Shown in pieces: positions 43,373-51,401 of a DNA stretch of 64,000 nucleotides. A program made the position numbers and the translations under genes. The DNA comes from Villigracilis sp024434165 (GTDB taxonomy: Bacteria > Chloroflexota > Anaerolineae > Anaerolineales > Villigracilaceae). The notes under the pieces are model-generated. The model ran no database searches, was not told the origin of the DNA, and saw nothing but the letters and a program-made list of their open reading frames with translations. The stretch's first letter is position 1; the number at the start of each line of letters is the position of its first letter. The stretch lies in contig SZPK01000008.1 of assembly GCA_030263665.1 (NCBI GenBank), forward strand, positions 310,001 to 374,000. Direction: 5' to 3'.

Positions 43373-44503
43373 TTAATTCCGCGTGCGCCCAAGCCTTCGT
43401 TGTTTTTCCGCTTCGTTTACCACCAGGAGGGTCATAGCTGCCAGGAGGAGAACAGCGCCCATAACCGGAGACGTGAGCGTGGAATGAAACTCAATAAAGA
43501 ACCACGCCCATAAGGGTCCGAGCAGGGCAAACACGAAAAAGATACCGCCATCCTTGAAGCGAAGGCGGCCGTACGCAAGCCAGAGATTGTAGGGAATGAG
43601 ATGCGCGCCCGCATAACCGACTGCAATGGGAAGGGCGATTTTCATAAACTCGACCCATGCCGCCTGCGCGCCAATCAGGTTCTGCACAGACGTAAGCACA
43701 AAGATCACGAAATACCCAACATGGAAACCCACATACGCCCCCTGGTGGACGTAAAGATGAAGGACGGGGGAACGCGATAACCCTTTCTCCTTCCAAAATT
43801 CCTTTCCACCCGCGCCGGTCATCGCGCCGATGAGCAGCGGCAGGATAAGACTCCCAATCGTGTATAAGACCATAGATTGCACGACAGTCCCGTTCGTGGG
43901 CGGCCGCTGCAAAGACGGCGCAACCAGCCAATAGGCAATGACCCAAATCCAGACCCACAGGATCGCACGCAGCACATCGAAAACCGAGAGGCGGTCTGTA
44001 AATTTTCTTATCAACGCCACAGTCATCCGCGGCCAAACCGGCGAAGGTCCCTTGCGCGCCTTATCCATGATCTCCTCGAATTCCGAGGCGGAGATAAAGA
44101 AAATATCCCTGAGCAAGGACTGCAGATACGAATAAGACTCCTTTGAAGCGGATTCGGGCGCCGGGGGATCATCCGCTTCAAACGGACCCGGAAACAGTTC
44201 CTCCTTTTCGAGCTGGTTCAAGGCCCGATAGTTTCCCGCTTCCAGTAACCGGTCGGCATCCGCAGGCGATTGGACGCCCCCATGTTGTTTCAAAATTTTC
44301 ACCAGGCTGAGCAAAAGCAGGCGCTCATCGGCATTGATCCTGCTTTCGTTTCGTTCCCAATCGCTGACCGCCGCGCCGCTGTAATGAACGCCCATTTCAT
44401 CGAACAAAAAATCCCCCAGTTTTTCCTGGGTCAGCCGTCTTCCGGTGGAGGAGTCTTTGCATTGCTCTCGAAAAGAACGGAGCAGGCTTCCGAAATCGCT
44501 CAT
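43373..44503 (-). CDS. XRE-type HTH fused to a multi-pass membrane domain
   Basis: 376 aa. An N-terminal Cro/C1-type helix-turn-helix (LLRSFREQCKDSSTGRRLTQEKLGDFLF, YSGAAVSDWERNES) is followed by a linker and six or so membrane helices in the C-terminal half. The start at 44503 is chosen for the GAGGT box and the conserved HTH beginning. A membrane-tethered DNA-binding protein of this kind could couple a membrane signal to transcription. Target unknown. Confidence 0.8.
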   Translation of the reverse strand: MSDFGSLLRSFREQCKDSSTGRRLTQEKLGDFLFDEMGVHYSGAAVSDWERNESRINADERLLLLSLVKILKQHGGVQSPADADRLLEAGNYRALNQLEKEELFPGPFEADDPPAPESASKESYSYLQSLLRDIFFISASEFEEIMDKARKGPSPVWPRMTVALIRKFTDRLSVFDVLRAILWVWIWVIAYWLVAPSLQRPPTNGTVVQSMVLYTIGSLILPLLIGAMTGAGGKEFWKEKGLSRSPVLHLYVHQGAYVGFHVGYFVIFVLTSVQNLIGAQAAWVEFMKIALPIAVGYAGAHLIPYNLWLAYGRLRFKDGGIFFVFALLGPLWAWFFIEFHSTLTSPVMGAVLLLAAMTLLVVNEAEKQRRLGRTRN

Positions 44504-44658
44504 GGGCTGGACCTCAAATTCAAGCAACGCTTGAGCGTTCTCAAGCGATTCCCGATGGTATTCTCGTCTTTGCAGGGCTATAAAACAAGGGAGAAATGAA
44601 CAACCCTGCACTTTAACAGTTTATGGCTCTTCCCTAACGAACGGGAAAACGTCTCACC

Positions 44659-44739
44659 ACAAAGGACACCAAGCACACAAAGGGGAAAAGAGTGCCGTTT
44701 TTTCAGGATTTCTCCTTCGTGACCGTCGTGTCCTTTGTG
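44659..44739. repeat. ACAAAGGACAC inverted repeat
   Basis: ACAAAGGACAC (44659-44669) pairs with GTGTCCTTTGT (44728-44738), with related words (CACACAAAGG, CCTTCGTGACC) between. It fills most of the spacer 44612-44779 between the XRE-membrane gene and the sensor kinase stop. Confidence 0.7.
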
Positions 44740-44779
44740 TTTAATAATGGCTTTCCTGTTAAAAACGGTAGAGCCCAGT

Positions 44780-47029
44780 TTATGTTTCAGAATGCCAGGC
44801 GATGCGAACCCTCACTCCGCGTTCGGGTCCTGGCTGGATTTGGATATCCGCGCCGATCAGGCGCGCCCGCTCGACCATGTTGGCAAGCCCAAAGTGGTTG
44901 TTGCTCAATAAGGCGTCGAGGTCGAGCTGGACGTTTGAGCCGAAACCCCTGCCGTCGTCTTCGATGCAAAGGTCCAACGCCCGCGAAGTCATATTCCCGT
45001 AAATATTGATGGTCTTCGCCCCGGCGTGGCGCAGGGCGTTTTCACAGGCTTCCTGCGCGATACGGAAAATGTGCAGTTCCATGTGTTCCGGGATTCGGTC
45101 TCTGCCGTCGTTCAGGTCCACCTTAACCTTTACCCTGTCGCTGTTGCGTTCCATGAGATTCTCTGCCAGCGACTCAATGGCAGGTTTGAGACCGTAGGTC
45201 AGCATGGGCGGACGCAGGTCGCTGACGATCTCGCGCAGGCGCCGGGTCAATTCCTCGTAGGCGGGCTGGAAGTTGGGCGAGAGGCTGCTTTCGTCAAGGT
45301 TGCGGCGCAGGTATCCAAGCTGGTTGAGGATGCTGTCATGCAGTTCCAGCGCGAGGTGCATGCGTTCCTGTTCGGTGCGCTCGATGTCAATCTGGTACAT
45401 CTTCCTCAGTTGTTCGGCGTGCAGAATGTTGCTCAGGGCGATGGCGGTCTGGTTGGCGATGGCTTGCAGGATGGAAATTTCCTCGGAGGGATACAGGTCG
45501 TCGGGGTCGCGCTGTCCGAGCAGCCAAAAGCCGAGGTGGGCGCTGCCAACTTTGAGCGGGAGAATGAGGCGAATCCATTCCTCTGGAGTGGACGGGCTGG
45601 GGATGTATTTCCCCGCGCGGGCGATCAATCCGTCGAATCCGTTTTCGTCGGGCAGCTGGTTGTCTGGCGCGTTTTTGGCAAGGAGCGGCTTGAGGCTTCC
45701 ATCCCGAACCTGCATGAAGGCGTATTGGCGAATGAGCAGGCTGGGGAAGACCTCCTCTTCCAGAAGTTGAAGCAGGTGGGGAATGGACGTGCTGGTGGTG
45801 ATGCGGCTGGAGTAGGTCTCGGTCAGATTTTGGTAGGGGAGTTTGATGCCAAGAAAGCGTTTTTCCACGAAGGCTTGGAACCTGGGGAAAAAGGCGACCG
45901 CCACGTACATGGAAGCAACGACGACCAGTGCGCCGATAAAAATCGAAATTTCGACCGTGATTTCCAGGCTGGTGATGGGAACGACAAGGACGAACAGGGC
46001 TGTGCCAAAAAAGATCAGGAATGCGTAAAGCGAGATGGAGCGTGTGAGTCGGACCTCCATCCCGCCCGGACGGCGGCGGTAGATCACATAGAAGTACACC
46101 AGCGGCATGAAGGGAAGGGCAAAGAGGGCAGCCGGACCCAGCTGCGGGACCGCGCCGGCGATGACCAAAATCCCTAAAACAAAGGAGGGGAAAAACGCCA
46201 CGAAGATGGAAATTCCCAGCAGCCTCACGTCGCGGCGCTGCTCCGGGTGTCGTTTATAGCGAACCACCTGGAAAATGACGCTCCCCATCACCGCGATCAG
46301 AAAGGCGGCGGCATACAGGCTTTTCGGCAGGAATTGGAAGATTTCCGCCGCCGCAAGGAGGAGCCCCATCAGGTAGGTGAAAGCCCATGCGGCTTTGGGC
46401 AATTCCTTCAACGGATGGGGAAATACCCAATGCAAATGCAGGTACACAGGCAAAAGCAGCCAGGTGACGGCGTGTAACAGGATCGAACTTTCCCAAAGAT
46501 GGCGGGAGGATAAGGAGCCAAAGATCAGCCAAAGCGCCGTGAGGTAATTGACGGCGGCGAACAGCCTGAGGCGCTGGTCTTTTGGGCGAATCAACAATTG
46601 TGCCGCCGCGCCAAAAACCCAGAAAAAGAAAGCCAGCCACCAGATGTTGATGAAGCGGGCGTTGAACTCAGTTTGACTGAACCCCGGAAATTTCCACGGA
46701 ACAACCATCTCCACGCCGTTCCGCACGATGGCGATCTCCACGCTCTCGCCCGGTTGGACGCCTTCAAACAACACCACCCTGGCATCCTTTTTGTAATCTT
46801 CCCAGGAAACATCCCCAATTTGCACCAGGATATCGTCTCTCTGGAGGGAAGGCGTCTGTCCGGGCTGGGGATACACATCCATCACACGAGCCGTGTTGTT
46901 GTTGAAAGTGAAGCCCGCATAGGGGGCGGCAAACAGGATGCCGTAGGTGTACCAAGCCAATATCAACAGCACGGAAACAGGGATGAAGAGTTCACTAATT
47001 TGCCAGCGTGGAAGCGAATTTCGGCGCAT
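44780..47029 (-). CDS. ComP-like membrane histidine kinase (PDZ-like, multi-TM, GAF, HisKA_3)
   Basis: 749 aa. One N-terminal helix, an exterior PDZ-like segment (about 38-115, with VYPQPGQTPSLQRDDILVQIG), then about eight membrane helices (130-385), a GAF-like region (about 410-540), HisKA_3 with phospho-acceptor His564 (LALELHDSILNQLG) and a HATPase domain (QEACENALRHAG, DDGRGFG, NHFGLANM). This order, including the outer PDZ-like part, parallels Bacillus ComP. It is divergent from the small peptide and prenyl synthase genes, and a NarL-type regulator gene lies beyond them. It probably receives the modified peptide signal. Confidence 0.85.
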   Translation of the reverse strand: MRRNSLPRWQISELFIPVSVLLILAWYTYGILFAAPYAGFTFNNNTARVMDVYPQPGQTPSLQRDDILVQIGDVSWEDYKKDARVVLFEGVQPGESVEIAIVRNGVEMVVPWKFPGFSQTEFNARFINIWWLAFFFWVFGAAAQLLIRPKDQRLRLFAAVNYLTALWLIFGSLSSRHLWESSILLHAVTWLLLPVYLHLHWVFPHPLKELPKAAWAFTYLMGLLLAAAEIFQFLPKSLYAAAFLIAVMGSVIFQVVRYKRHPEQRRDVRLLGISIFVAFFPSFVLGILVIAGAVPQLGPAALFALPFMPLVYFYVIYRRRPGGMEVRLTRSISLYAFLIFFGTALFVLVVPITSLEITVEISIFIGALVVVASMYVAVAFFPRFQAFVEKRFLGIKLPYQNLTETYSSRITTSTSIPHLLQLLEEEVFPSLLIRQYAFMQVRDGSLKPLLAKNAPDNQLPDENGFDGLIARAGKYIPSPSTPEEWIRLILPLKVGSAHLGFWLLGQRDPDDLYPSEEISILQAIANQTAIALSNILHAEQLRKMYQIDIERTEQERMHLALELHDSILNQLGYLRRNLDESSLSPNFQPAYEELTRRLREIVSDLRPPMLTYGLKPAIESLAENLMERNSDRVKVKVDLNDGRDRIPEHMELHIFRIAQEACENALRHAGAKTINIYGNMTSRALDLCIEDDGRGFGSNVQLDLDALLSNNHFGLANMVERARLIGADIQIQPGPERGVRVRIAWHSET

Positions 47030-47153
47030 GGTTTCCTCTTTGTTGTGTAAATTGTAAAGGAAAGAAAGGAGGTGGTCCCATTATAGCCCAAGAAACCGGC
47101 TGACCCCGATATGACGTGTTCGTTAGCCCAATCCGATGAAAGGAGAATTTCAA

Positions 47154-47324
47154 ATGAAAAATATGCAGGAGTTTCACAGGTGGTTGTCATCCAACGGGGA
47201 CGCGAACGATCTCCCCAGGCGTCGTCTCGCCGCCATTGCCCATCTCGACCGCAGCCGGTTGGTGAAAGCCACGGGCGAATTATCGTGGTTCATTTGGGAG
47301 GCGGAGCAGGTTCCCGCCGCGTAG
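47154..47324 (+). CDS. Candidate ComX-like signal peptide precursor, 56 aa
   Basis: Starts at ATG 47154 behind a strong AAAGGAG box. Sequence features are a polar, basic N-terminal part (MKNMQEFHRWLSSNG, LPRRRLAAIAHLD) and a C-terminal ATGELSWFIWEAEQVPAA with Trp45 and Trp48. Length matches ComX precursors (about 55 aa), in which a C-terminal Trp is prenylated by ComQ. Here the Trps lie 9 and 12 residues from the end, further than in Bacillus. There is no signal peptide, as in ComX. Sequence identity to ComX is too weak to claim; the call rests on size, Trp placement and neighbours. Confidence 0.6.
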   Translation: MKNMQEFHRWLSSNGDANDLPRRRLAAIAHLDRSRLVKATGELSWFIWEAEQVPAA

Positions 47325-47373
47325 TTTCAATTGCAGCGCGGGGGAACTTCTCCGCGCTGCAAGCAGGAGTTGG

Positions 47374-48345
47374 ATGATGGATATATACACTCAGGTCATT
47401 GGGGAATTCTCGCGCATCCCGCATGTGAAGGAGTGGGAGGAGGTGCAGGCATTGTTCCGCCGCGCTGCCGCAGGCAAGCCGCATCACTGGCTGCTGCCGC
47501 TGCGCGCCTGCGAAGCGGTTGGCGGGGCTTGGGAGCGGGCGATCCCGGCGGTTGTGGCTGTGGCGTGCGGTCACATCGGGATCGTGCTGGTGGACGATAT
47601 GCTGGATGCCGACCCGCGCGGCGAGCATGTGAAAGCGGGCGAAGGCGCGGCGGCAAACATGGCATCTGCCTTTCAGTCGGCGGCGGTGGCGGCGGTTGCC
47701 AATTGCGATTTGAATCCGAACACAAAACTGCTGGCGATGGAAAGCGTCAACGAGATGTTTCTTGCCACCACCATCGGTCAGTATTGGGATGTAAATTCAA
47801 TCGTCCGGGATGAGGATTCGTATTGGAAGATCGCGCGGGGAAAGAGTTCGCCGTTCTTTGGCGCGGCGTTTCAGATCGGCGCATGGATGGGCGGCGCCTC
47901 GGCGGAGACTGCTGGTCGGGTAAGGGAGTTGGGGCAGTTATACGGGGAGATGATTCAAATCCACGACGATGTGAACGATACGCTGACCATCCCTGCGAAG
48001 CCCGATTGGGACGAAGGGCGTGCGCCGCTGCCCATTCTTTTCGCGCGGCTTGTGGACCATCCAATGCGCCGCCGGTTCGAGGAACTCCGTCCGCATGTCG
48101 GGAACAGTTCACAGGTCCTGGAAGAGGCGCAGGAGATTCTCATCCGCTGCGGGGCGGTGAGTTACTGTATCCATCAGTTATTGAAACGGTATGAAACGGT
48201 GAAGGGGATTTTGAGCGGGCTGGCGCTTGCGCGGGGCGACGTATTGGAGAAGGTCTTCGACGATGTCGTTCAACCGGTCTTTCAACTTTTCCGCGAGGTG
48301 GATGCAGCGTTTATTGGGAGAACGCTTCCGGCGAATACGGTGTGA
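47374..48345 (+). CDS. ComQ-like polyprenyl synthase-family protein
   Basis: 323 aa all-helical isoprenyl transferase. The first Asp-rich motif is DDMLDAD (Asp74, 75, 78) and the second HDDVND (Asp198, 199, 202); a Lys (RGKSSPFF) and Gln (GQYWD) also fit. It could prenylate a peptide (ComQ-like) or make a linear prenyl diphosphate. AGGAG lies upstream; ATG 47377 is an equally good start. It follows the 56-aa peptide gene by 49 bases, and its 3' end overlaps the convergent regulator gene by 35 bases. Confidence 0.85.
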   Translation: MMDIYTQVIGEFSRIPHVKEWEEVQALFRRAAAGKPHHWLLPLRACEAVGGAWERAIPAVVAVACGHIGIVLVDDMLDADPRGEHVKAGEGAAANMASAFQSAAVAAVANCDLNPNTKLLAMESVNEMFLATTIGQYWDVNSIVRDEDSYWKIARGKSSPFFGAAFQIGAWMGGASAETAGRVRELGQLYGEMIQIHDDVNDTLTIPAKPDWDEGRAPLPILFARLVDHPMRRRFEELRPHVGNSSQVLEEAQEILIRCGAVSYCIHQLLKRYETVKGILSGLALARGDVLEKVFDDVVQPVFQLFREVDAAFIGRTLPANTV

Positions 48346-48997
48346 TGATCCCCAGTTGGCGCGCCTTGGCAATGGCGGCGGCGCGGCTGTTTACATTGAG
48401 TTTTACATACGCTTTGGAAAGTAAATTCCGCGCGGTGGAATGTTTGACCTTGAGTTTGCGCGCCAGGTCGGAGGTGGTGTCGTTGGGATATGCGGCGCTG
48501 AGGGAGAGGGCTTCCCGTTCGCGGGGGGTGAGTTCGCTGGCTTCGCTGGATAAATGTTTGAGATAGATGTCGTGGGTGATTCGGCTGAGTTGGATGCCGT
48601 CGCCGGCTATCGTTTTGACCACGCTCGCCAGGTTTTTGAGAACGGTTTGATCGTCCTTCAGGATGTACCCGCTCGCTCCCGCCTCCATCACGGCGCGAAT
48701 CAAGCCCCGGTCGGCGTGCATGCTGATGACGAGAACCTTGAGCTGGGGGTGTGCCTCCAGCAGGTTGGGAATGACGTGCAAAATGGGATAGGGGTTGCGG
48801 TTGTCGCTCGAAGTTGGCACATTGACATCCAAAATCACTACGTCGGCAGGCTGGGTATCGAGCGTGTTCTCCAGTTCATTTCCATAACTCATCCGTGCCA
48901 CCACCTGGATTTGCGGATCTTTTTCGAGCATGGCAACATATCCTTCCACCGTTACAAGGTGGTCGTCCAAAATTGCCACACGCAGCTTTTTGTTCAT
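48311..48997 (-). CDS. ComA-like NarL/LuxR-family response regulator
   Basis: 228 aa, start 48997 behind GGGAGCG. Receiver domain with AILDDHLVTVEGY, phospho-acceptor Asp in VVILDVNVP, switch in VISMHAD and Lys in YILKDDQ. The C-terminal LuxR helix-turn-helix reads LTPREREALSLSAAYPNDTTSDLARKLKVKHSTARNLL. NarL-type regulators pair with HisKA_3 kinases such as that at 44780, and the two genes bracket the peptide-prenyl synthase unit. It probably regulates a quorum-type response. Confidence 0.9.
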   Translation of the reverse strand: MNKKLRVAILDDHLVTVEGYVAMLEKDPQIQVVARMSYGNELENTLDTQPADVVILDVNVPTSSDNRNPYPILHVIPNLLEAHPQLKVLVISMHADRGLIRAVMEAGASGYILKDDQTVLKNLASVVKTIAGDGIQLSRITHDIYLKHLSSEASELTPREREALSLSAAYPNDTTSDLARKLKVKHSTARNLLSKAYVKLNVNSRAAAIAKARQLGIITPYSPEAFSQ

Positions 48998-49321
48998 AAG
49001 GGCGCTCCCTCTTCGGTCTGCATTCAGGGTAACAGAAAGGATTCCCGGTTTCAAGCCCATTCAGTACAAATGTCTACGCCGAATAGACACCTGCCGATTG
49101 CCTAACGGGCGGGAATATCCTACAATGCAAAAGCATAATGGATATTGCAGAAAGCGGAATGACCCATTGGTTCATTCCATGGAAAAAGGGGGGAATGGGG
49201 GACGGGGTTCGGTACGCTTCAACCTCTGGGCGGCTCGAACGTCAGTGGACTGACGGAGGAGGTTGAAGCGTACGCGGGGGCGCCGGCGGTATTCATGCCG
49301 CCTGTTCAAAAAGGGGGTGTA
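48998..49321. other. Intergenic region with an inverted repeat
   Basis: No gene seen. It contains the regulator's upstream region and the inverted repeat at 49212-49273. Runs of G (AAAAAGGGGGGAATGGGGGACGGGG) precede the repeat. Confidence 0.55.
49212..49273. repeat. 15-bp perfect inverted repeat (GTACGCTTCAACCTC)
   Basis: GTACGCTTCAACCTC (49212-49226) and its exact complement (49259-49273), with an inner small palindrome CGTCAGTGGACTGACG. A long hairpin with no U-tract. Confidence 0.8.
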
Positions 49322-50095
49322 TTACTTTCCCTTCCAATTCGGTTTCCGTTTTTCGATGAAGGCGCGCATGCCTTCCTTTTGGTCTTCAGTGGCAAAGAGG
49401 GGATAGAAATTGCGCTTCTCGACCTTCAACCCTTCGGCGAGTGTGGTCTCGAACGCGGCGTTGACGGCGTCCTTCGCCATGCGGACCGCCATCGGCGCGC
49501 GCGAGGCGACTTCCTCCGCAAACGCGATGGCGGCGTCGAGATAGCCTTCGACGGGCACGACACGGTTGGCAAGCCCGAATTGCAGCGCTTCGGCGGCGGT
49601 CAGCGTGCGATTGTTGACGACCATTTCCATTGCAAGGTGTTTGCCGACCAGCCGCGCCAGCCGCTGTGTGCCGCCCGCGCCGGGAATGACGCCGATGGTG
49701 ATCTCCGGCTGACCGAACCTGGCGGTCTCGCTGGCAATGACCATGTCGCACGAAAGCACGAATTCGCACCCGCCGCCCAACGCCCAGCCCGAAACCGCCG
49801 CAATGACCGGCTTCCTGATATTGCGGATGCGGTCCCAAACCTCCACACGTTCCTCGACGACCATTTGCACATACGATGCTTCCGCCATTTCTTTGATGTC
49901 GGCCCCGGCGGCGAAGGCTTTTTCATTGCCGGTGACGACCATCGCGCCGACGGCTTCGTCTTTGTCGAAGGCTTCCAGCGCGTCGAAGACTTCGCCCAGC
50001 ATGGTCAGGTTGAAGGCGTTCATCGCCTGCGGACGGTTCAATTGCACAATGCCCACGCGCCCGCGCGTTTCGGTCAGGATGGTGGTATAGGTCAT
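49322..50095 (-). CDS. Enoyl-CoA hydratase/isomerase (crotonase family)
   Basis: 257 aa. Oxyanion-hole region AFAAGADIKEMAE and GWALGGGCEFVLSCD, catalytic Glu candidates in GGCEF and in QPEITIGVIPGAGGTQRL, both intact as in short-chain hydratases. It would hydrate 2-enoyl-CoA in fatty-acid or aromatic degradation. It stands alone, with no other beta-oxidation gene nearby. Confidence 0.9.
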   Translation of the reverse strand: MTYTTILTETRGRVGIVQLNRPQAMNAFNLTMLGEVFDALEAFDKDEAVGAMVVTGNEKAFAAGADIKEMAEASYVQMVVEERVEVWDRIRNIRKPVIAAVSGWALGGGCEFVLSCDMVIASETARFGQPEITIGVIPGAGGTQRLARLVGKHLAMEMVVNNRTLTAAEALQFGLANRVVPVEGYLDAAIAFAEEVASRAPMAVRMAKDAVNAAFETTLAEGLKVEKRNFYPLFATEDQKEGMRAFIEKRKPNWKGK

Positions 50096-50180
50096 GGATT
50101 CCTCCGGTGGTTTTCAGGTACGTGTGGATTATAAACTCACCTTCCCCTTGCTGTATAATTCGCGCACCGGAGGAACTTTA

Positions 50181-50924
50181 ATGATTTTCCCTGAATGGAC
50201 GACAACCAACCAAATCCTTTATGCTGCGCTGGCGGTTCTGGCAATCGGCGTGGGACCCGCCGAGTATTACGGGCAGTCCATGATGTTTTACAGCAAATTC
50301 CGTTCAGCGAGCGGAATTCCCTCGCGGGTGAGCATGGTCATTTTGTACTCCGCGCCGATTGTCGCGTTGTTCGCTTCTGCACGGGGATACCTGCCAAACG
50401 CCAGCCTCATCCAATGGGCTGTCTTCGGTGCGGTTTTCATTCATTTCACCAAACGGGTGCTGGAGTCGCTCTTCCTGCACAAATATTCGAGTCATGCCGG
50501 TCTGTTCACCACCATTCTCATCGCCTCGTTCTATTCGACGGCAGCCTATCTCATCGGCTGGATGAACAGGAATCCGATCTCCGCAATGGACGCCTGGTTC
50601 GCGCTCGGCATCGCGCTGTTCGCCGCCGGTATGGCGGGCAACTTTTACCATCACAAACTGCTGGCGGATCTGCGCAAAGGCTCGTTCGACTACTTCATTC
50701 CAGAAGGCGGGTTGTTCGAGTTCGCCGTCTGTCCGCATTACCTGTTCGAGATTCTCACCTGGCTGGGCATAGCCCTGCTCTCGCGTCATCTTGCCGCGTG
50801 GCTGATTCTGCTCTTCATCGCCGCCTATCTCACCGCGCGCAGTCTCCGCACGCTCAAGTGGTATCACGATAAATTCCCCGATTTTCCAAAGGATCGAAAG
50901 GCGATCTTGCCGTTCATTTTGTAA
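50181..50924 (+). CDS. Membrane protein with steroid 5-alpha-reductase-like C-terminus
   Basis: 247 aa with six or so hydrophobic segments. The C-terminal FDYFIPEGGLFEFAVCPHYLFEILTWLG and LRTLKWYHDKFPDFPKDRKAILPFI match the 3-oxo-5-alpha-steroid 4-dehydrogenase C-terminal domain. It likely reduces a double bond of a lipid substrate with NADPH; which lipid is unknown. A GGAGG site precedes ATG 50181, and TATAAT at 50154-50159 is a likely -10. Confidence 0.85.
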   Translation: MIFPEWTTTNQILYAALAVLAIGVGPAEYYGQSMMFYSKFRSASGIPSRVSMVILYSAPIVALFASARGYLPNASLIQWAVFGAVFIHFTKRVLESLFLHKYSSHAGLFTTILIASFYSTAAYLIGWMNRNPISAMDAWFALGIALFAAGMAGNFYHHKLLADLRKGSFDYFIPEGGLFEFAVCPHYLFEILTWLGIALLSRHLAAWLILLFIAAYLTARSLRTLKWYHDKFPDFPKDRKAILPFIL

Positions 50925-50945
50925 ACCTCGAATTGGAGACAAACC

Positions 50946-51347
50946 ATGTTGTACATTCTGCTTCCCTTCCATTCCTACCTGCGCTGGCTGATCGTGCTCG
51001 TGGCTGTCACCGCCGCCGTCAAGTTTACGCTCGGCTGGCTGCGCGGCGGCGCCTTCAAAGGCATGGACCGCGGTCTCACCGCGGGCTTCAGCGGCTTGAT
51101 GGATTTACAAGCCGTCATCGGCATTATCATGCTGGTCGGTCTTGGCACTGGCGGCGAAGGTTTCCCGATGATTCGCATCGAACACGCCGTCACCATGCTC
51201 ATCGCCGTGGTGCTTGGTCACCTGCCTGCACGCTGGAAGAACGCCGCCGATACCATCCGCTTCCGCAATGCGTTGTTCTGCATCCTCGGCGCCATGCTGT
51301 TCGTCTTCGTCGGCGTGATGCGCCTGCCCGGCGGGTGGAGCAGGTAA
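50946..51347 (+). CDS. Small four-helix membrane protein, possibly cytochrome b561-like
   Basis: 133 aa with four hydrophobic segments and His residues positioned in them (LLPFHSYLRWL, MIRIEHAVTMLIAVVLGHLP, IRFRNALF). The pattern resembles a minimal di-haem membrane protein, but haem binding is not proven. It starts 21 bases after the steroid-reductase-like gene and is probably co-transcribed. Confidence 0.75.
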   Translation: MLYILLPFHSYLRWLIVLVAVTAAVKFTLGWLRGGAFKGMDRGLTAGFSGLMDLQAVIGIIMLVGLGTGGEGFPMIRIEHAVTMLIAVVLGHLPARWKNAADTIRFRNALFCILGAMLFVFVGVMRLPGGWSR

Positions 51348-51367
51348 CGGGTCCGGGTGGAAGCGCA

Positions 51368-51393
51368 ACAGCCCCGCAAACGCGGGGCTGTTC
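51368..51393 (+). terminator. Hairpin directly before the DUF998-like gene
   Basis: An 11-bp GC stem (AACAGCCCCGC with GCGGGGCTGTT) closes nine bases before ATG 51402. There is no U-tract. No ribosome site is visible for the next gene, so it may tune its translation or partly terminate the upstream transcript. Confidence 0.55.
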
Positions 51394-51401
51394 TTGAATC
51401 C

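Noticed and set aside
47374..48345. Plain carotenoid/quinone prenyl diphosphate synthase with no link to the peptide
   Set aside because: Not fully excluded, but no isoprenoid-pathway gene is nearby and the gene follows a small peptide gene between kinase and regulator, so the signalling reading is preferred.
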